Part shown: positions 59,704-64,000 of the stretch, piece after piece
Layout of the letters: every line of letters begins with the position of its first letter
Numbering within the stretch: position 1 is the stretch's first letter
NCBI GenBank assembly: GCA_954871525.1
Contig: OX940866.1
Location: 36,778,521 to 36,842,520 of the forward strand
Source: Parietaria judaica
Taxonomy: Eukaryota > Streptophyta > Magnoliopsida > Rosales > Urticaceae
Direction of reading: 5' to 3'
Length of the DNA stretch: 64,000 nucleotides
The notes under the pieces: model-generated
What the model was told of the DNA's origin: nothing
The model's database searches: none
Seen by the model: the letters and a program-made list of their open reading frames with translations, nothing else
Program-made: the position numbers and the translations under genes

Positions 59704-60969
59704 TCGGCCATCATCGTATTCTTTTGTACATTTTTAGGTTTATTTTTGCATTTTTATTTTTATTATTATTATTATTTTCTCTTTTTCTTTGTCTTTTTCT
59801 CGATTCTGCAGGTCTACACGAGTATCTTCCTACATGTGGTTGATCGACACCCAGGTGTTTTCTTGTCCATTATCTCATCTATAATTCATTTTTAAACATT
59901 GAGGACAATGTATAATCTTAGTTAGGGGTGGGTAGCATATTCATGTCTTGATTAGTCTTTAGCTTCGTGCGTAGTTAGTCTTTGTCTAAGAAATTCTTTG
60001 CAATTTGACTTGAAGAAAATGAAATCACATTGTTTATTTTGCATCAAATCTTTTCACTTTCGCTACGAAGAAACAGTTTCAGAGTTTAAAACTTGAGCAC
60101 GCACTAAACCTTGTGGAAAGATGGATGTTAACACATTTTGGCTGATAGAAACTCCCAAGTTTAGGCACACCTTTACTGAGTGATACATTTGTGAGTTTGA
60201 GAAAACAAGTTTTGAACTTCCATTGATCTTTAGAATTGGCATAAATCACTACTCGGAACATCATGGTTTGTGGTATGTTGGACATATGCTGGAGGGATGA
60301 TTTTTAGTCAACAAATGAAGTCACTGATTATATAGCCTCTATTATCATCTTTGTAAAAGTCATGCACATACAAAAAAAAAAAGAAAAAAAAAGAAGAAGA
60401 AAAGAGATAACCAATGAAAAATCTATATATAAAAAAAAATCTATCTGAAAAAGAAAAAAAAAGTGCAAAAATATGACTTCTTTATTTGAAAGGCTCTCAT
60501 TTGTAACAGTGATTAATGCGTTGGCTAGTTTGAAATCCCGAGAGTTGGTTTGTGGTTAGAATGGTTGGATGTTTCGAGTGAGTTGATTAACCTATCTTTT
60601 TATCAATGATTGTTTAATTGCTTGTCCTAAATATTTATCTTCACCTTTGAGCGAAATTGATTCATATATCCGACTCTATAAGTGAAATCCCTAAACACCC
60701 AAAAATATATATTGAAAACCCGTGAGGAAATGGAGTCGAGGCCTATACTTAGTGTGTTTCTTGAAGCCGAATGTGTTATGGTTTGTGGTACGAAGGAATT
60801 GGTTTAGCACACACACACACACGAAACTCTGAAACTTGTAACTGGCATAGCTTTGGTGAAACTTTTTGATGCTTACTAACCTTTTTTATTCAAATATTCG
60901 GGTGACTTTGTAATTGATTACTAAGACAAAACTATTTTCGCTTGAATTGCTAGAGACTAGCAATAAGCT
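59704..60969 (+). other. Non-coding 3' internal region of the retrotransposon
   Basis: About 1.27 kb without a usable reading frame, including an A/AAG-rich stretch at 60371-60450 and an (AC)n tract at 60809-60822. No envelope-like gene is recognisable. Confidence 0.6.
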
Positions 60970-60981
60970 AGTTGGGGGTTG
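60970..60981 (+). other. Polypurine-like tract before the 3' LTR
   Basis: 'agttgggggttg' lies directly before TGATAAG. Position and G-run fit the plus-strand primer site, though it is broken by T residues. Confidence 0.65.
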
Positions 60982-62036
60982 TGATAAGTACCGAAAAGAG
61001 CTACAATTTATATAGTTTAATTGCCAATAATTGTTAAATTATCAGATAAAGCTCTGGCAATTATACTAATTACACTACGAATCACGTTTGAGATTAATCT
61101 TTGTGACTTTACCTATTTAGTCTAGATTTAGCTTGCTTTTATTTGAATTGATTTATTGTGATACTTTTCAGGAAATAAATGAAACAAGAAGGACTATGGA
61201 ATAAATAACAAAGAGAAGAATCAAGGGACCATGAAGCAAATATGAAGAAATTAATTAAGTGAATTCGATGGCATATGCAACAGCAAGTGGAAGAGCCGCA
61301 TCATCTCAAAGTCACCTAGATGGCAACCAACTTGCACACGTCAAAGCCCAAAGAAAATCAAATCTGTACAAAAAGAGAAGCTGCCTCTTTTCTCGAACAA
61401 ATCAAGGAGAATAGTAAACCAAAGAAATCACACTCCAATACTATATAAATACAAAGCCATAAATTAGAATTCGACGCAGAGAGAAAATGCAGAGAGCAGA
61501 GGCAAAAGTTTTAGGGTTTCTTCTAGTTTTCTTTTTCTTCTAATTTGGAGTTATGATGTCAAGCTCCGGCTAGGCTCTCAGACACGGCTAAGGATGATAT
61601 TTATTATCAAGTTTTTCGTTATTAAGTTTTAATGCAATTATTCTTCTAGTTTTGATATGTTCAAGCTGTGTTAGTTTTTCGGTTTATGTGTTATCATTCT
61701 TCATATAGATCCAGTCATGCTTTTTCTATGTGATTTTTATATCGCATCTTTCCACTAATCGTTTCACACTTTTTCGTATCAACACAATATTAGAGATTTA
61801 ATTAGCATTATTATTAGTAACTTTTTAACGAGATAATAAGAGGATTCCCGAAGCCTTGTCGTTTCTCTACAATTTAATTCTCAATTTCGTTTTTAGTATT
61901 TTTCTATTCATCTCGAAATATTATTTTATTATCTTTAACGTTACCGCATGTTATTAGATTCTGTTTATTTCGCTTCCTCGTGGATACGACTCCGCTTTCC
62001 TTGTGCTACACAACGTCCGCTTAGCGAGAGCACTTT
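60982..62036 (+). repeat. 3' LTR (1055 bp)
   Basis: Nearly identical to 52513-53578 in the same orientation. Ends ...GAGAGCACTTT directly before the TSD copy TCGAT. Confidence 0.95.
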
Positions 62037-62835
62037 TCGATGCGAGGAGAATCTGATGGAACGACTTCGGCAGTTGGACGGGCGTCAAAATCGGATTGAT
62101 GAGGCTATCGATTTGCTTCCTGGTCAGGAAGAGCATATCTCTTTCTGGGTCCGAGATGCGATGAAGAAACTGACCGATGACCGTGATGCAGCAAAGGGCG
62201 AGGCGATCGAAGAGCAATTTGCTCGGACGCGCGTTTTCACTGCTGCGACGGACAAGCTGGCGCGCGCCTTTGACAGACTAGGTGCTCTCGAGGCGTCTGC
62301 CAGAATTAATCGCGCATTGTGCGGTGTCCTCGCGAGTATTCGGCTTGTCGAGAAGAATCCTCGTCGCTCGACCGTTGGTGAGATCCGGCAGAAGGAGCTG
62401 CCATCGTGGCGAAGACTGGAGAAGGAGTACCGGGCCGAGCTGGCTGAGTTAGAGAAGAAGGCCGCCGGCGACCCCACCTCTCCTCCACTCTCCCCTTGCG
62501 CCCCTCGAACCGTGGTACGGGGTAGTTTTAGCTTAGAAACTTGTAACTCCCCTCTCCCTTCTTGGGTTTGTCCGATTTTTCTTGAGTTTGCTCATCTTTT
62601 AGCCGTACGTTGTGTTCATATTTCCTCTTTTCAGGTTCGTCCAGAATCTGCGCTCCTCGACTTCGCAAAGCCTTCCTTGAGCCTAATTGCGCAGTTTCCC
62701 GACGAAGATCCCGTGCGCTTGGCCGTTATGGAGGAGATAGTTGTGGATGTTCTTCGTCGAAGCTGCGATACTTTCCTAGGGGAACTTGCCGATGCGGTGC
62801 TCGGCCAAAATTCCGTTGACGGCGACGTAGCTTAA

Positions 62836-63090
62836 TTATGAACTTGATTTCCTGGTAGAAATTATTGTAGGCATTTTTTGTAAAGACAACTTTTACTGTG
62901 ATATTCTTCTGTAGACTATGCTTTGAATCAATCTGAATAACAATTTAATTTCGCGCCTTTCCTTTCATTTCATTTTTTTATACAATCGCTTATAAGTGAG
63001 ATGTATATCTCCTCCTCTCCTCTTGGGAAGAAAAGTTAAGTTTATTCTTTTATCGGCAATATTTATTTCACTCCTTGTTCGGTCATCACA
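62836..63090 (+). other. 3' flank of the host-element reading frame
   Basis: AT-rich sequence after the TAA, no gene; leads into the tandem repeats. Confidence 0.5.
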
Positions 63091-63093
63091 CCG

Positions 63094-63625
63094 AGCAGCT
63101 TTTTCGTAGGCACTCTCGTCCCTTTTAATTCTTGCTCGGCTCTCTCGCCGTGGGCACTTTCGCCTCTTTTAATTCTTGCTCGGCATTCTCGCCGTGGGCA
63201 CTCTCGCCTCTTTTAATTCTTGCTCGGCACTCTCGCCGTGGGCACTCTCGCCTCTGTTAATTATTGCTCGGCACTCTCGCCGTGGGCACTTTCGCCTCTT
63301 TTAATTTTCGCTCGGCACTCTCGCCGTGGGCACTCTCGCCTCTTTTAATTCTTGCTCGCCACTCTCGCCGTGGGCACTCTCGCCTCTTTTAATTCTTGCT
63401 CGGCACTCTCGCCGTGGGCACTCTCGCCTCTTTCAATTTTTGCTCGGCACTCTCGCCGTGGGCACTCTCGCCTCTTTTAATTCTTGCTCGCCACTCTCGC
63501 CGTGGGCACTCTTGCCTCTTTTAATTTTTGCTCCCGTGGGCATTCTCGCCTCTTTTAATTCTTGCTCGACACTCTCGCCGTGGGCACTCTCGCCTCTTTT
63601 AATTCTTGCTCGGCACTCTCGCCGT
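63094..63625. repeat. Tandem repeat, 44-bp unit, about 12 copies
   Basis: Unit 'ctcggcactctcgccgtggg...cctcttttaattcttg', 44 bp, repeated head to tail from about 63135 with a partial copy before it and one copy with an internal deletion near 63531. A long open frame across it is a by-product of the repeat. Confidence 0.95.
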
Positions 63626-63785
63626 AATTGTCTCTTGAGGGTATCGCTAGGTTTCGTCGGGTACGAGCCGACTAGTTCCCAGGATCCCATAGGCACTTTT
63701 GCCTTAATTGTCTCTTGAGGGTATCGCTAGGTTTCGTCGGGTACGAGCCGACTAGTTCCCAGGATCCCATAGGCACTCTTGTCGT
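63626..63785. repeat. Tandem repeat, 80-bp unit, two copies
   Basis: 'aattgtctcttgagggtatc...cccataggcact' at 63626-63705 is repeated at 63706-63785, nearly identical. Confidence 0.95.
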
Positions 63786-63807
63786 GTATATTTCCTCGGC
63801 TCTCTAG

Positions 63808-64000
63808 CCGGACCGGGCTTGCTCGGCACCCTTAGCCGTATATAGGGTCTCGACATGTTTTGCCGGACCGGGCTTGCTCGGCACCCTTAGCCGTATAGAG
63901 GGTCTCGACATGTTTTGCCGGACCGAGCTCGGCACCCTTAGCCGTATATAGGGTCTCGACATGTTTTGCCGGACCGGGCTTGCTCGGCACCCTTAGCCGT
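63808..64000. repeat. Tandem repeat, 55-bp unit, continues beyond the window
   Basis: 'ccggaccgggcttgctcggc...ctcgacatgttttg' begins at 63808, 63863, 63918 and 63969. The third copy is shortened by 4 bases. The array is cut by the window end. Confidence 0.95.

Larger units (their letters stand above)
52508..62041 (+). mobile_element. Athila-like Ty3/gypsy LTR retrotransposon, complete but defective
   Basis: Two LTRs bound the element (52513-53578 and 60982-62036), flanked by the 5-bp target duplication TCGAT (52508-52512, 62037-62041). Order is LTR, primer site, gag, protease, reverse transcriptase, RNase H, integrase, a ~1.3-kb non-coding stretch, purine-rich tract, LTR. Integrase after RT marks Ty3/gypsy. 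The tRNA-Asp primer and the gag and RT sequence style point to the Athila/Tat branch. No envelope-like frame is present between 59.7 and 60.9 kb, where Athila elements often carry one. It sits inside an exon of the larger host element. Confidence 0.93.
48993..62835 (+). pseudogene. Host-element protein: putative gypsy-type transposon domain plus coiled coils, interrupted
   Basis: Frame 1 (48993-51644) starts MASSEVGPIFKTRSPLS. Residues ~40-150 (LPYEGELADTPRNEYVCVYE ... TIRFLVCTLAIACEQ) match the plant 'putative gypsy-type transposon' domain by pattern. A long Pro/Ser/Glu-rich low-complexity region follows, then a coiled coil from ~740. A one-base frame change near 51615 moves the reading to 51607-52137. 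GT-AG borders then suggest an intron 52138-52349, an exon 52350-62514 and a final exon 62635-62835 ending at a TAA. The 52350-62514 exon is split at 52512/62042 by the Athila-like element; without it and one TSD copy the frame is continuous. Function unknown; such proteins are found in large plant retroelement derivatives. Broken as it stands. Confidence 0.65.

Noticed and set aside
59704..60969. Possible envelope-like gene of the Athila-like element
   Set aside because: No open frame of useful length and no signal or membrane segment.
63326..63718. 130-codon open frame on the plus strand
   Set aside because: Pure translation of the 44-bp tandem repeat; not a protein gene.
63094..64000. Regular repeats resembling a CRISPR array
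   Set aside because: Units are contiguous without unique spacers, and this is a plant nuclear region.

Overview
This window is nuclear DNA from a flowering plant, almost certainly a eudicot. The evidence is AT-rich introns with GT-AG borders, plant-only gene families (UPL-type HECT ligase, NOI/RIN4-like protein, CC-NB-LRR resistance protein, cellulose synthase-like E) and plant transposon types. No species can be named from the sequence alone.

Layout. 1-10.8 kb is AT-rich, gene-poor DNA full of microsatellites, diverged duplications and broken gene pieces: a threonine deaminase exon fragment, a twice-copied RNase III-like fragment and a frameshifted RhoGDI fragment. It also holds a 752-bp hAT-type MITE with 12-bp inverted ends and a perfect 8-bp target duplication. 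10.8-27.3 kb is one large 17-exon gene for a UPL1/UPL2-type HECT E3 ubiquitin ligase; all splice sites could be placed and give a 3619-residue protein. 27.9-29.9 kb (minus) is a divergent D-type cyclin-like gene with a long repetitive tail. 30.3-30.6 kb is a tRNA-derived SINE apparently nested in a second copy of itself. 31.2-32.7 kb is a three-exon NOI-domain gene of 77 residues. 34.2-35.3 kb is a four-exon p24 (emp24/gp25L) cargo-receptor gene of 212 residues. 36.0-39.4 kb (minus) is a truncated cellulose synthase-like E pseudogene. 39.9-43.2 kb (minus) is an intact single-exon CC-NB-LRR gene of 1083 residues.

43.3-64 kb is transposon territory. First comes a hAT transposon (minus) whose four-exon, 892-residue transposase reads open. 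From about 47.3 kb to the window end is a large element coding for a protein with a putative 'gypsy-type transposon' N-terminal domain, a Pro/Ser-rich middle and coiled coils. One of its exons is duplicated in tandem, and the second copy is split by a 9.5-kb Athila-like Ty3/gypsy LTR retrotransposon (LTRs 52513-53578 and 60982-62036, TSD TCGAT, tRNA-Asp primer site). The LTRs differ at only about ten sites, so the insertion is recent, yet gag-pol is already broken by frameshifts, a stop just before the RT YMDD box and a changed protease active site. After the host reading frame come three different tandem repeat families (44, 80 and 55 bp) that run to the window edge.

The ordinary genes are unrelated housekeeping or defence functions and do not form a pathway. 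The most unusual items are the cyclin-like gene with a 53-residue tandem repeat tail, the exon-duplicated host element with the nested retrotransposon, the apparently intact hAT transposase, and the SINE-in-SINE structure. I found no clear evidence for a wholly new biological system.
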